Shown: in pieces, positions 42,329 through 51,392 of the stretch
Numbering within the stretch: the stretch's first letter is position 1
Layout: each line of letters begins with the position of its first letter
Source of the DNA: Phytoactinopolyspora halophila
GTDB taxonomy: Bacteria > Actinomycetota > Actinomycetes > Jiangellales > Jiangellaceae
Assembly: GCF_003287285.1 (NCBI RefSeq)
Contig: NZ_QMIG01000002.1
Location: 186,001-250,000, forward strand
Length of the DNA: 64,000 nucleotides
Direction of reading: 5' to 3'
The notes under the pieces: generated by a model
What the model saw: the letters and a program-made list of their open reading frames with translations, nothing else
Told to the model about the DNA's origin: nothing
Databases searched by the model: none
Translations under genes and position numbers: made by a program

Positions 42329-43794
42329 GGAAGGGCGACGGAGACGTACTTGGTCTCGAGGAATTCTTCGATCCCCTCGAAGCCTCCCTCACGCCCGATC
42401 CCGCTGGCTTTCACCCCGCCGAATGGTGCGGCAACGTTCGAGACGATCCCCGCGTTCAGCCCGACCATACCGGTTTCCAGCCCTTCACAGACCCGCAGCG
42501 CACGCTGCAGATCCCGGGTGTACACGTAGCTCACCAAGCCGTACTCGGTGTTGTTGGCCTGCACCAGGGCGTCGTCGTCGGAACCGAACGTGGCGATCGG
42601 CGCTACCGGCCCGAAGACCTCTTCGGTCAGGATGCGCGCATCCCGGGGCACGTTGCCGAGCACGGTCGGCTCGAAGAAATAGCCAGAATCTCCGGTGCGG
42701 GAGCCGCCCGTGGCCACATGTCCGCCGCGCTCGACCGCGTCGGACACGAGCGATTCGACCGTTTCTCGCTGCTGGGCATTGATGAGGGGCCCGACGTCAA
42801 CGCCCTCCTCGGTGCCGCGGCCCACGCGCAGGCGCGACAGCCGCGCGGCGAGCCGCTCGGTGAAGTCGTCGGCGATCGACTCGTGTACGTGGAATCGGTT
42901 GGCGGCCGTGCAGGCTTCACCGACGTTGCGCATCTTCGCCAGCACCGCGCCGTCGACGGCGGCGTCGAGATCGGCGTCCTCGAACACGAGGAACGGCGCG
43001 TTCCCGCCGAGCTCCATGGAGGTGCGCAGCACCTGCTCGGCGGACTGCTCGATGAGCATGCGTCCCACCTGTGTCGAGCCGGTGAACGAGAGCTTGCGCA
43101 GCCGCGGGTCGCGGATCAGCGGCTCGGAGACGCCACGGGCGGACGTCGTCGGCACGACGTTGAGCACGCCATCGGGCAGCCCCGCCTCGGCCAGGATCGA
43201 CGCGAGGGCGAGCATCGACAGCGGTGTCTCCGCAGCTGGCTTCACCACCATAGTGCAGCCGGCCGCCACGGCCGGACCGATCTTGCGAGTCCCCATGGCC
43301 ATCGGGAAGTTCCACGGAGTGATGAACAGGCAGGGCCCGACCGGCTGCTGCATGGTCAGCACGCGGCTACCACCTGCGGGCGACGTCGAGTACCTCCCGG
43401 AGATCCGCACCGCTTCCTCGGCGAACCATCGGAAGAAGTCCGCAGCATAGGTGATCTCGGCACGGGACTCCTGCAGTGACTTCCCCATCTCCAGGGTCAT
43501 CAGCAGGGCGAGATCGTCGATTCGGGCCATGATGGTCTCGTAGGCGCCCCGGAGTATCTCTCCCCGCGTACGCGGCGGTGTGGCCGCCCAGGACGCTTGC
43601 GCGCCAACCGCGGCCGCGAGTGCCGCGTCACCATCGTCGGGGGTCGCATCGGCGACGCTCGTCAGGGTCTTCTCCGTCGCCGGGTCCTCGACATCGAACC
43701 GTGCACCCGACGCCGACTCCCTCCACTTGCCACCGATGAACAACCCGGTAGAAACGTTGCTGACCACTGCTTGTTCGCGCTCGGACACGCACAC
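42325..43794 (-). CDS. NAD(P)-dependent aldehyde (succinate-semialdehyde-type) dehydrogenase
   Basis: Protein of 489 residues. NAD site TPWNFPMAMGTRKIGPAVAAGC, catalytic Glu in MELGGNAPFLVFEDAD and catalytic Cys in RNVGEACTAANRFH. The ending PFGGVKASGIGREGGFEGIEEFLETKY is that of GabD-like enzymes. GTG 43788 (six bases inside) has better spacing to AAGGAG. It is the first gene of the urate operon and overlaps allantoinase; its role there is not obvious, perhaps a ureidoglycolate/glyoxylate-side semialdehyde. Confidence 0.88.
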   Translation of the reverse strand: MCVSEREQAVVSNVSTGLFIGGKWRESASGARFDVEDPATEKTLTSVADATPDDGDAALAAAVGAQASWAATPPRTRGEILRGAYETIMARIDDLALLMTLEMGKSLQESRAEITYAADFFRWFAEEAVRISGRYSTSPAGGSRVLTMQQPVGPCLFITPWNFPMAMGTRKIGPAVAAGCTMVVKPAAETPLSMLALASILAEAGLPDGVLNVVPTTSARGVSEPLIRDPRLRKLSFTGSTQVGRMLIEQSAEQVLRTSMELGGNAPFLVFEDADLDAAVDGAVLAKMRNVGEACTAANRFHVHESIADDFTERLAARLSRLRVGRGTEEGVDVGPLINAQQRETVESLVSDAVERGGHVATGGSRTGDSGYFFEPTVLGNVPRDARILTEEVFGPVAPIATFGSDDDALVQANNTEYGLVSYVYTRDLQRALRVCEGLETGMVGLNAGIVSNVAAPFGGVKASGIGREGGFEGIEEFLETKYVSVALP

Positions 43795-44002
43795 ACTCCT
43801 TTGGCTCGCCGACGTCGGTCACGTCCTGCTCGCCGTTCTCGAACGGGCATGCGCCACAGGACGTTACTGCTGTCACGCTAGCGCAGCGTCGTGATCGTGC
43901 CCCACGAGCAGTACCCAAGCCGGCCTTTCGGTATTCGGGCCACCATCCATACCGATCCTGTGGCACTCGCGTCGATATGACCCGCCCCGTACACTTTGAC
44001 CC

Positions 44003-44953
44003 GTGCTCGCTCCGGCCTCCAGACGACCTGCTCTGCTTGCCAGCCTCAGCGTTGCCGGAGCCGCCATGGCTCTCGCGCTCACCACGTGGTTGTTTGTACT
44101 GCGCACATGGGATGGCCAGCAGCTCGACTGGATGACTTTCGAAGGGCTTGAGTCAGCCCGGCGCACCGGCGCGTGGAATGACCTGCGCGACACGCTGTCG
44201 ACCCTGCGCGGAATCGCCCTGGCTGGATTGTCCATCTCCGCGGCACTCCTCGTCTTCCGCCGGCGTCACTGGATCGGCGCCGCACAGATCGCGATACTCG
44301 TCGCCGGCGCGAGCGCGACCACGTTCATGATGAACGCGCTGGCGTCCAGCGTCTTTCGGCCACATTCGGTACCGGTGTATCCGTCCGACGCGTCCGTGGA
44401 CATGCTCACCACGCTGTTCGCCTGCGCCGGAGTGGCGCTCATCATCGCGGTTCAGCCCCGATACCGGCCGCTCGTCGCCGTCGTCGCCGCCATCGTCGTG
44501 ACACCGCTGACCGCCGCGCAGATCGCGCTCTACGGGCAGCGACCGTCCCCGTTCGTCACGGCCCTTCTCGTCACTGCCGCCTGGGCCGGGTTCGCGACCG
44601 CCACGATCTGCGTTGCCCGCCGACGCCGCTATGGCGCGGCACCGCGTTCGTCGATGCCGGACCGCGACACCACCGCGATCGGCACCGTGGTACTCGTGCT
44701 CATCGGAACGATCGCGGCGTTCGGCTCCGTCGTGCTGATCGCCCAGTGGTACCGGGGAGACCTGCCCATCGGTGGCAGGTACGCCGACCAGATGATGGCC
44801 TTCCTCGGCGCCGCGCTCGCCATCGGCGCGACGGGATGCTTGAGCATCGCGGCCAGCCTGAGCATCGTGCAGGCCGGCGACGACGTCCGAACCAGCTCCG
44901 GGGACGAGCCCGACCAGACGGCCTCTAGGGACGACCAGGAGGCGCCGACATGA
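44003..44953 (+). CDS. Membrane protein resembling a degenerate PAP2 phosphatase
   Basis: Protein of 316 residues with about eight transmembrane segments. The pattern SSVFRPHSVPVYPSDASVDM and, later, ALYGQRPSPFVTALLVTAAW matches the positions of PAP2 catalytic motifs (RP..PSGH and SR..H.P.D), but the key His and Arg residues are replaced, so it is probably inactive or not a phosphatase. GTG start; Shine-Dalgarno weak. The function is not known. Confidence 0.5.
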   Translation: MLAPASRRPALLASLSVAGAAMALALTTWLFVLRTWDGQQLDWMTFEGLESARRTGAWNDLRDTLSTLRGIALAGLSISAALLVFRRRHWIGAAQIAILVAGASATTFMMNALASSVFRPHSVPVYPSDASVDMLTTLFACAGVALIIAVQPRYRPLVAVVAAIVVTPLTAAQIALYGQRPSPFVTALLVTAAWAGFATATICVARRRRYGAAPRSSMPDRDTTAIGTVVLVLIGTIAAFGSVVLIAQWYRGDLPIGGRYADQMMAFLGAALAIGATGCLSIAASLSIVQAGDDVRTSSGDEPDQTASRDDQEAPT

Positions 44954-44987
44954 GGGATCCCATCACCAGGTGTGCCAGGGTAGCTGC

Positions 44988-45410
44988 ATGGCACAAGACA
45001 CACGTAGATCAGTTTCCATCCACCGCACGGCGGCCAAGCAGTTCGTCGCCACCAACGCTCGCGGCGGCGAACTCACCGTCGGCGAGGGCCGCGACGGCGA
45101 GTTCACGCCGGTAGAACTGCTCATGACCGCAATCGGCGCCTGCTCGGGAATCGACGTCGACATCCTGACCAGCCGGCGCTCGGAGCCGGAGTCATTCGAG
45201 ATGGAGGTCAGCGGGGACAAGATCCGCGACGACGCGGGCAACAGGATGGAAAACCTCGAACTCGTCTTCCGGGTCCGCTTCCCGGACGGGCCGGACGGCG
45301 ACGCCGCACGTGACGTACTCCCCGACGCCGTCACCAGATCACACGATCGCCTCTGCACGGTCAGCCGGACCGTGGAGCTGCCGTCACCGGTGAACGTCCG
45401 CACGGAGTGA
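44988..45410 (+). CDS. OsmC-family protein
   Basis: Protein of 140 residues with the two cysteines of the family: GACSGIDVDIL and HDRLCTVSRTVELPSPV. OsmC/Ohr proteins reduce organic hydroperoxides; this one belongs to the larger OsmC group rather than Ohr, since Ohr motifs are absent. ATG 44988 lies 34 nt after the membrane-protein stop with a weak AGGGTAGC site. Confidence 0.88.
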   Translation: MAQDTRRSVSIHRTAAKQFVATNARGGELTVGEGRDGEFTPVELLMTAIGACSGIDVDILTSRRSEPESFEMEVSGDKIRDDAGNRMENLELVFRVRFPDGPDGDAARDVLPDAVTRSHDRLCTVSRTVELPSPVNVRTE

Positions 45411-45428
45411 CGGCCAGCACCGCGAGCC

Positions 45429-46418
45429 TCAACGATCACCGATCGCGAAGATGCGCTCGATGACGGACATGTTGGCAAGCGCGTCGTCGGGCGGCGTCGG
45501 CACCGGTGAGCCGTCCCGTATCGCGCGAGAGAACAGCTCGCCCTGGATCCGGTACTGGTTCGCCGCCGGCACCTCGATGACCTCCGTACGCGGCGCCGTC
45601 GGCGGCGTGCCACCAGCAGTGTGCAGGATCCGGGTGGGCTGATCCGGCGGGATGTTGAACGGGATCTCGACCAGCAACCGGCCTTCCGTACCCAGCAGGT
45701 GAACACGCTGATCGGGCTCGAGCTGCGTGGAACACGTCAGCGTGGCATGCCGGCCGTCGAAGTCCAGGATCGCCGAGGTCAACACGTCGGTGCCGAAGTC
45801 GGGATGGCGGCGGATGCTCGCGTGAACGTCACTCGGTTCGGCGTCGAACATCATCCGGGCCACGTTGATCGGGTAGCACCCGATATCCATCAGTGCCCCA
45901 CCGCCCAGCTCGGCGATGTTGCGGATGTTCTGGGGATCGGTGTTGTTGTAGGCGAAGACCGCCTCGATGGCACGCAGCTCCCCGATTCGCCCTTCGGCGA
46001 CCAGCTCCCGGGCACGCACCCAGGACGGATGCAGGCGATACATGAACGCCTCCATCAGCGCCACGCCCGCTTGCTCGCAGCCCACGAGCATCGTGGCAGC
46101 CTCGGCCGAACTCATCGCCAGTGGCTTCTCGCACAGGACGTGCTTGCCCGCATGGGCCGCATGCAGGGTCCATTCCTTGTGCAAGTTGTTCGGAAGGGGG
46201 ATGTAGACGGCCTCGATCTCCGGATCGGCGAGAAGCGCTTCGTAGGAGCCGTAACTGCGGCTGATCCCCAGCTTCGCCGCCGCCTCGGCCGCGCGATCGC
46301 CGTCGCGGGACGCGATGGCCAGAACCTCGCAGTTCTCGGCCTCCTGCATGGCAGGAATCACTTTGTTCAACGCGATCGCGGCGCAACCTAGTACACCCCA
46401 ACGGACGGGATCGCTCAT
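45429..46418 (-). CDS. Gfo/Idh/MocA family oxidoreductase
   Basis: Protein of 329 residues. NAD(P) site WGVLGCAAIALNKVIPAMQ, the EKPLAMS motif near 97 with its catalytic Lys, and ELGGGALMDIGCYPINVARMMF near 170. Substrate unknown; many homologues act on trans-dihydrodiols, sugars or glucose-fructose. ATG follows CATGGAGGAAGG. Monocistronic; convergent with the OsmC gene. Confidence 0.88.
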   Translation of the reverse strand: MSDPVRWGVLGCAAIALNKVIPAMQEAENCEVLAIASRDGDRAAEAAAKLGISRSYGSYEALLADPEIEAVYIPLPNNLHKEWTLHAAHAGKHVLCEKPLAMSSAEAATMLVGCEQAGVALMEAFMYRLHPSWVRARELVAEGRIGELRAIEAVFAYNNTDPQNIRNIAELGGGALMDIGCYPINVARMMFDAEPSDVHASIRRHPDFGTDVLTSAILDFDGRHATLTCSTQLEPDQRVHLLGTEGRLLVEIPFNIPPDQPTRILHTAGGTPPTAPRTEVIEVPAANQYRIQGELFSRAIRDGSPVPTPPDDALANMSVIERIFAIGDR

Positions 46419-46796
46419 CCTTCCTCCATGTCGTTTGGCGACATCGTCAGCCTTACAAGACCGTCTGCGACGTTACCGTTTCTGATCGCCGTTGGAGACG
46501 AATGCCACTCATATCACGTGCTACCAGCGGTCGGTCGGGATGGCCCGCACGGATCATCGCCCCGCCCGGAAGCGGCAGCCATGACTCGGCTTCCCACCCC
46601 GCACCCGGGCACGGCGGTGCCGATGAGCCGACCGGGATATCGAACCATGGCTGATTACGAAGTGAGCACGGTTGGAAAACGGCGTGGCGAGCGCGGGTAG
46701 CGTACCCTTCCGTTGTGTCCGGGGTGCCCTCTAGTGTCGCCAGACATCATTCACCGTCGGCGGTGAACCGAATATGAACCGGATCGAGGGGGGCAC
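46419..46796. other. Intergenic region without a convincing gene
   Basis: 378 bp between a divergent pair. A perfect 7-bp dyad (TTCACCG-TCGG-CGGTGAA, 46750-46767) lies 30 bp upstream of the coiled-coil gene and may be an operator. An open frame from 46428 of 90 codons exists on the + strand but has no coding signature, and I do not call it. Confidence 0.5.
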
Positions 46797-47525
46797 ATGG
46801 CCGACGAGGAGTCGGGTGGCCGGAAGGATCCCCCGCCACCTCCTTCACCTCCGCTGGCCGAATTCGACCCGGCCGAGCCAGAGGAGCCGCAGGATGGGAG
46901 CAGACCACCAGGAAAGCGCTGGGCATGGCCAGCGACAGTGGCAGCTGCCGCGGTGGTAGGCGTCGGCTCCGGGCTCGGCATCGGAACACTGATCGAACCC
47001 GATTACACCGAAACTGAGGAATACGCCGCCGCTCAGCAAGAATTCGCCGAACGCGAATCCGAACTCGACGACCGCACCGCAGAACTCGATCAGGCGGCCG
47101 AGGAGCTGGCCGAATTCCGCGAGAAAGTCGAAACGGTGGACGAGCGAAGCGCGGAACTCGACGAGCTCGAATCCAAATTGGACGAGCGGTCCACGGAATT
47201 GGACGAACGCTCCGAGCAACTCGATGAACGTGCCGAAGAGCTCGACCGACGCGAAGAGGAGATCACCGCTGCCGAGCTGGAGATCGAGGAGAACACGATT
47301 CCCGGTAACGGCATCTACCTGGTCGGAGAGGACGTTCAGCCAGGTAGATATCGGGGAAACACCGAGAGTGGGCGCTGCTATTGGGCTCGGCTTTCCGGAA
47401 CCAGTGGTGAGTTCGACGAACTCATCACCAACGGCAGCGTACGCGGGCCTACCGTCGTGACCATCGCCTCAACAGACGTGGCATTCGAGACCAGCAGGTG
47501 CGGCGAGTGGACGCGCGTCGACTGA
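46797..47525 (+). CDS. Single-pass membrane protein with coiled coil and C-terminal secreted domain
   Basis: Protein of 242 residues. Pro-rich cytoplasmic N-terminus (about 45 residues), one transmembrane helix (TVAAAAVVGVGSGLGIGTLI), a coiled coil of about 85 residues with repeating acidic-ELDER heptads (for example LDERSTELDERSEQL) and a C-terminal domain GIYLVGEDVQPGRYRG, YWARLSGTSGEFDELITNGS and ETSRCGEWTRV with two Cys. This last domain recurs in secreted and lipid-anchored actinobacterial proteins and is probably exposed outside. Function unknown. ATG follows GAGGGGGGCAC. Confidence 0.75.
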   Translation: MADEESGGRKDPPPPPSPPLAEFDPAEPEEPQDGSRPPGKRWAWPATVAAAAVVGVGSGLGIGTLIEPDYTETEEYAAAQQEFAERESELDDRTAELDQAAEELAEFREKVETVDERSAELDELESKLDERSTELDERSEQLDERAEELDRREEEITAAELEIEENTIPGNGIYLVGEDVQPGRYRGNTESGRCYWARLSGTSGEFDELITNGSVRGPTVVTIASTDVAFETSRCGEWTRVD

Positions 47526-47585
47526 CCTGCCCGGCGGGAACTTCGATATAGTTCACCATGGCACGCTGTCGTGAGGGGGTAGCGT

Positions 47586-48563
47586 ATGCCAGGTGGGCGT
47601 GACCAAGTCGGACCGCTCGAACGGCTGACCCGGATCTTGCTCGCTCTGGACGATGCCGAGCCGCACGGACTCGACTCCGCAGAACTCGTCGGAATCGCCC
47701 GCTACGGCTCGGCGAGCGAGGCGATACGTCAGCTCAACCGCGATCTCAACGCGCTTCGGGCGATCGGATGGGATATCCGCAACGTCGGAGATCACGGCAA
47801 GGAGGGGCGTTATCGCCTGCACGCACGAGATACCCGGCTGCGTGTCGAGCTCGCTTCCGAGCACCAGGTGCAGCTTGTCCGGGCCGCTCTGGTGGCCGGT
47901 GCTACCGACTTCGGAGAGAAGCTGGGCGACGACATCATCGACTCCCAGAACCTCACAAATGCCCCGAGCCGGGTCGAGACCTCCGCAATCCACGCACACG
48001 ATCCCCATCGCTCGGGACACGACGCCCTGGACAAGGCCGCCTATGCGGTGGAGAACCGATGCCTCCTCCGGTTCGTATACAAACGTCGCCGTCGCATCGT
48101 GCACCCCTATCTGATCCATCCGGGCGCGTCAGGCTGGTATCTCGTCGGCTCCGAGGACGGCGACACGACGACGAAGCGGTTTGTCACCGGCCGAATGTCG
48201 AGGGTCACGGTCGACGAGCCGGACACCGCGACGGTCTCCGACGATTCCCCGTATGACGAACTCAACCCCCTCACCTGGAAAATCGACGAGCCGACGGACG
48301 TCATCGTCGAGACGAGCGTCGAGCACGAGCCACACGTGAAGATGATGCTGGGCGCTCCTACCAGCAAGGCCGTGGACGGCGAGGTCGTCCGCCTCGTCAT
48401 TCCCGTCACGCATCGTGCCGCGTTCCGGGCCCGGCTGTACGAGCTCGGCGAGCGCGCTCGCGTCTTGGCACCGTCCAACGTCCGCGCCGAGATCATCGCC
48501 GAGCTGGAACAGTTCGACCAGGTCAACCCGAACATCGTGACAATCGCAAGGAGCCGGTCATGA
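47586..48563 (+). CDS. pafB: WYL-domain transcriptional regulator, PafB-like
   Basis: Protein of 325 residues. N-terminal winged helix (RLTRILLALDDAEPHGLDSAELV, IRQLNRDLNALRAIGWDI), a central linker, the WYL domain with RFVYKRRRR, HPYLIHPGASGWYLVGSED and a WCX C-terminal extension. It forms a tandem with the next gene, as in the mycobacterial PafBC DNA-damage regulator. The 4-bp overlap couples them. Unlike in mycobacteria no proteasome genes are adjacent, so the assignment is to the family, and the pair may be a paralogue. Confidence 0.8.
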   Translation: MPGGRDQVGPLERLTRILLALDDAEPHGLDSAELVGIARYGSASEAIRQLNRDLNALRAIGWDIRNVGDHGKEGRYRLHARDTRLRVELASEHQVQLVRAALVAGATDFGEKLGDDIIDSQNLTNAPSRVETSAIHAHDPHRSGHDALDKAAYAVENRCLLRFVYKRRRRIVHPYLIHPGASGWYLVGSEDGDTTTKRFVTGRMSRVTVDEPDTATVSDDSPYDELNPLTWKIDEPTDVIVETSVEHEPHVKMMLGAPTSKAVDGEVVRLVIPVTHRAAFRARLYELGERARVLAPSNVRAEIIAELEQFDQVNPNIVTIARSRS

Positions 48564-49534
48564 TGTCGACGCCAGCCTATGTTCGGCGATTCGAGCGGGT
48601 GACCCGCACCCTGAACACGCTGTCCATGCACGCCAATGGTCTGCCGCTACATCAGCTGGCGTCGCGGCTCGAGGTCGACACCGAGACACTCCGCGAAGAA
48701 CTGCTGGCCTACTACGTCGCCGAGCTCCCGCCATGGGTCAATCCGGCCCGCCAGCTTCGTATCGAGTTCCACGACGGCGAGGGCAACGATGCCGATCCCG
48801 CGACAGCCACTCACGTCTCCGCCGCTCCCGGCCAGACCCGTGAGGTCGGCGCCGACTACGTCAGCGTCACCGATCTCGCCCGGATCTACCGGGCCGGACA
48901 GGACCTCTTGGCGCTGGAACCGGACAACGCCGCCCTGGAGGGCGCCCTCGAGGCGCTCATGGGCTCCGCGCTGCAGGGCATCGGCTCCCGGCGCAGCGAG
49001 TGGCTCGCGGAGCTCGCCGCCACGATTGGCCAGGCCCTGCGAGAACGTCGGCGCATCCGGATCACCTACGCCCGGGCGTGGGAACCGGGAGTACGCGAAC
49101 ACGTCGTCGAGCCCTATCGGTTGACCAAGACCCGGCGTGGCTGGGAACTCGACGCGGGCGTCGGCGACCAGCACACGGGCACGTTCTTGCTCTCCGGTGT
49201 CCGGACGATCGACGTACTCGACGAGACGTTCGTTCGTCCCATCGACGCCGACGAACGCATCGCCGCGAATCGCCAGCTCCACGCCGTCGACATCATCCTC
49301 TCCCAGCAGGCGCGATGGGTCGTCGAGCGCTACGCCGAGGCTGCCGAGGTGATCCACGAGGACGACGACGAGATCCGGATACGCGCACACCTGTTGCCAC
49401 CGGTGGAGCACCGGCTCGGGTTGGTTCTTATCGTCGCCGGGCCCAGCGCGTTCGTGTATAACCCGACCGAGCTCAGGGACGTGGGCACGTCGCTAGCGCG
49501 CAGCCTACTCCGGCATCACCGGCAGCCGGTCTGA
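48560..49534 (+). CDS. pafC: WYL-domain transcriptional regulator, PafC-like
   Basis: Protein of 324 residues with the same plan as its upstream partner: N-terminal helical DNA-binding domain (TRTLNTLSMHANGLPLHQLASRL), TDLARIYRAGQDLLALEPDN region, a WYL domain in which the motif reads RRGWELDAG (degenerate W-Y-L) and a WCX tail. Starts with overlapping ATGATG. The pair is likely to act as one asymmetric regulator. Confidence 0.8.
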   Translation: MMSTPAYVRRFERVTRTLNTLSMHANGLPLHQLASRLEVDTETLREELLAYYVAELPPWVNPARQLRIEFHDGEGNDADPATATHVSAAPGQTREVGADYVSVTDLARIYRAGQDLLALEPDNAALEGALEALMGSALQGIGSRRSEWLAELAATIGQALRERRRIRITYARAWEPGVREHVVEPYRLTKTRRGWELDAGVGDQHTGTFLLSGVRTIDVLDETFVRPIDADERIAANRQLHAVDIILSQQARWVVERYAEAAEVIHEDDDEIRIRAHLLPPVEHRLGLVLIVAGPSAFVYNPTELRDVGTSLARSLLRHHRQPV

Positions 49535-49677
49535 GGAATGTATACAGCGGTCGGACCGGCTCGTTGGCCCGCGTGGTTGCCGCCTCGCTGACAGCCGGAT
49601 CACGGAGCTAACACTCGGACTGCCATGTCGGTGGGGCTGGCTATGCTCGAAGCAGACGCGCCCAGTTCGGCGGCCTG

Positions 49678-50037
49678 TCAGGCTACGAAACAGAAGGGAT
49701 GCCCCGCCGGATCGAGGTAGACCCGGAAGTTCTCTCCCGGCTGGAACTCCGCCTTCCGCGCACCGAGCGCCAGCACCTGTTCCTCGGCCGTGTCGAGATC
49801 GTCCACGTCGAAATCCAGATGAGCCTGCTGGGGATGCTCGACGCTGGGCCAGACCGGAGGCTGGTGCTCCGGCGCCTGCTGGAAGGCGATGGTGGCCCCG
49901 GAATCGCTGCGCAGCTGGACCCAGTCGCCGTCGTCGTCGTCGATTCTCCATCCGGTCACCGCGCTGTAGAAGGAGGCCAACGCCTGCGGGTCCGGGCAGT
50001 CGAGGGCGACGAGGCTGAAGCGTGCGATACCGTCCAC
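49678..50037 (-). CDS. VOC-family protein (glyoxalase/bleomycin-resistance fold)
   Basis: Protein of 119 residues: FSLVALDCPDPQALASFYSAVTGW at the start and YLDPAGHPFCFVA at the end are typical of the family. One beta-alpha-beta-beta-beta pair; a dimer is expected. GTG start at 50037 with no Shine-Dalgarno. Function unknown. Confidence 0.8.
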   Translation of the reverse strand: MDGIARFSLVALDCPDPQALASFYSAVTGWRIDDDDGDWVQLRSDSGATIAFQQAPEHQPPVWPSVEHPQQAHLDFDVDDLDTAEEQVLALGARKAEFQPGENFRVYLDPAGHPFCFVA

Positions 50038-50144
50038 GCACGAGAGACTAGACGGTCGCCGCGAGCCGGGCAAGAATGCCCGCGCGGGCTTTCGCACCCG
50101 CTCCGCCGACCGATGCTGAAACGTACACGATAGCGTCGTCGACT

Positions 50145-51356
50145 ATGACGATCGTTCACGCCATCGAGAATGCCTGGCTCACGACCGGCGGCACCGGTGC
50201 GCAGAATTACGACGAGTTCGCCGATGACGCCGAAGTCACCGCGATCATCGAAGCCAATCCCAAGAGCGCGCTGGCGATCGAGATGCCGCACCGCGCCCCG
50301 GACACGGTCGGTACGGCGTTCGCCGACGCACTGCCCGACGCCGTCGAGCGCCTGCTGCGGGCCAAGACCGACGGTGATTACGCACCGGCAGACGACATTG
50401 TCGTCCTCTACCGGATCACCGATCCGTCAGGTGGAAAGCCTGCCTACGGAATGTTCTGCCTCGTGAACACCGACCAGATCTCCACCAGCGAGGAGGAGCC
50501 CGGGCTCGTTATCCGCAACGAGGACGTCTTCATCGAGAAGGTCCGGGAGCGCGTGGCGCTGGCCGAGACCACCGGGCACCTGCTCTCGCCGGTCCTGCTC
50601 ATGCAGACGCGTCGAGGCGAGGAGCTGGAGGCCGAACTGGCCGCGGCCTGCGCAGACGCGGGCGAACCGGCAGCCACCGACGTCGACCATGCCGGCCGCA
50701 CCCACGCGATCTGGCCGTTGCCGGCCGGGCCGACAGCGAGCCGGCTGTGTGAGCTCGCCGGCGGTGGCGAGCTGCTCGTCGCCGACGGCAACCACCGAAC
50801 CTTGGCGGCCCAGAACGGTGGCCTGGCCCGGTTCCTCGCCGTCATCAGCACGCCGCAGTCGTTGACGATCCAGCCGTATCACCGCCTGGTTCGCGAGCTC
50901 GCGATGTCGAGCGAGGAGCTCGTGGACCGCCTGCGCCACGCCGGCGCCGAGGTCACGCCCCTACAGGAGGCACCGGATACGCCGGCCACCGCCGGAACGG
51001 TTCACCTGTATGCCGCGGGTTCCGGATACGCCGTGACGTTGCCCACACCGTCCGACGCCACGGTGACCGAACGCCTCGACCACGCACGGGTCGAGCGCGT
51101 GGTGCTCGCCGACGCACTGGGCCTCGACGCGGGCGACAAGCGCATCATCTACGTCGGGGGAGACTACCCGGCGGACTGGTTACGCGGTGAGGTGGATGCT
51201 GGCCGTGCCGACCTGGCCATTCTGATACCTCCGGTGCCCATGCAGGATTTCGTCGAGGTGAATCTCGCGCGGCAGAAGATGCCCCGCAAGAGCACGTGGT
51301 TCACGCCCAAAGCGCGGGCCGGGCTCGTACTGGTCCAGCTACGCCCGGATGCCTAG
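50145..51356 (+). CDS. DUF1015-family protein
   Basis: Protein of 403 residues. The conserved segment LLVADGNHRTLAAQNG (canonical ADGHHRY) and KRIIYVGGDY are DUF1015 marks; a C-terminal QKMPRKSTWFTPKARAGLVLV resembles the usual DK(M)PPKSTYF ending. Some distant relatives catalyse sugar-acid or kinase-like reactions; function here unknown. The ATG has TAGCGT 9 nt upstream and may be leaderless. The usual APPYDV N-terminal motif is absent. Confidence 0.7.
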   Translation: MTIVHAIENAWLTTGGTGAQNYDEFADDAEVTAIIEANPKSALAIEMPHRAPDTVGTAFADALPDAVERLLRAKTDGDYAPADDIVVLYRITDPSGGKPAYGMFCLVNTDQISTSEEEPGLVIRNEDVFIEKVRERVALAETTGHLLSPVLLMQTRRGEELEAELAAACADAGEPAATDVDHAGRTHAIWPLPAGPTASRLCELAGGGELLVADGNHRTLAAQNGGLARFLAVISTPQSLTIQPYHRLVRELAMSSEELVDRLRHAGAEVTPLQEAPDTPATAGTVHLYAAGSGYAVTLPTPSDATVTERLDHARVERVVLADALGLDAGDKRIIYVGGDYPADWLRGEVDAGRADLAILIPPVPMQDFVEVNLARQKMPRKSTWFTPKARAGLVLVQLRPDA

Positions 51357-51392
51357 AGTGCGTGCAGGCACCCCGCGGGTGAACATGTCACG

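Noticed and set aside
46428-46700. 90-codon open frame in the gap before the coiled-coil gene
   Set aside because: No Shine-Dalgarno, no coding-like third-position pattern, and composition resembles random frame (many Pro, Arg, Thr).
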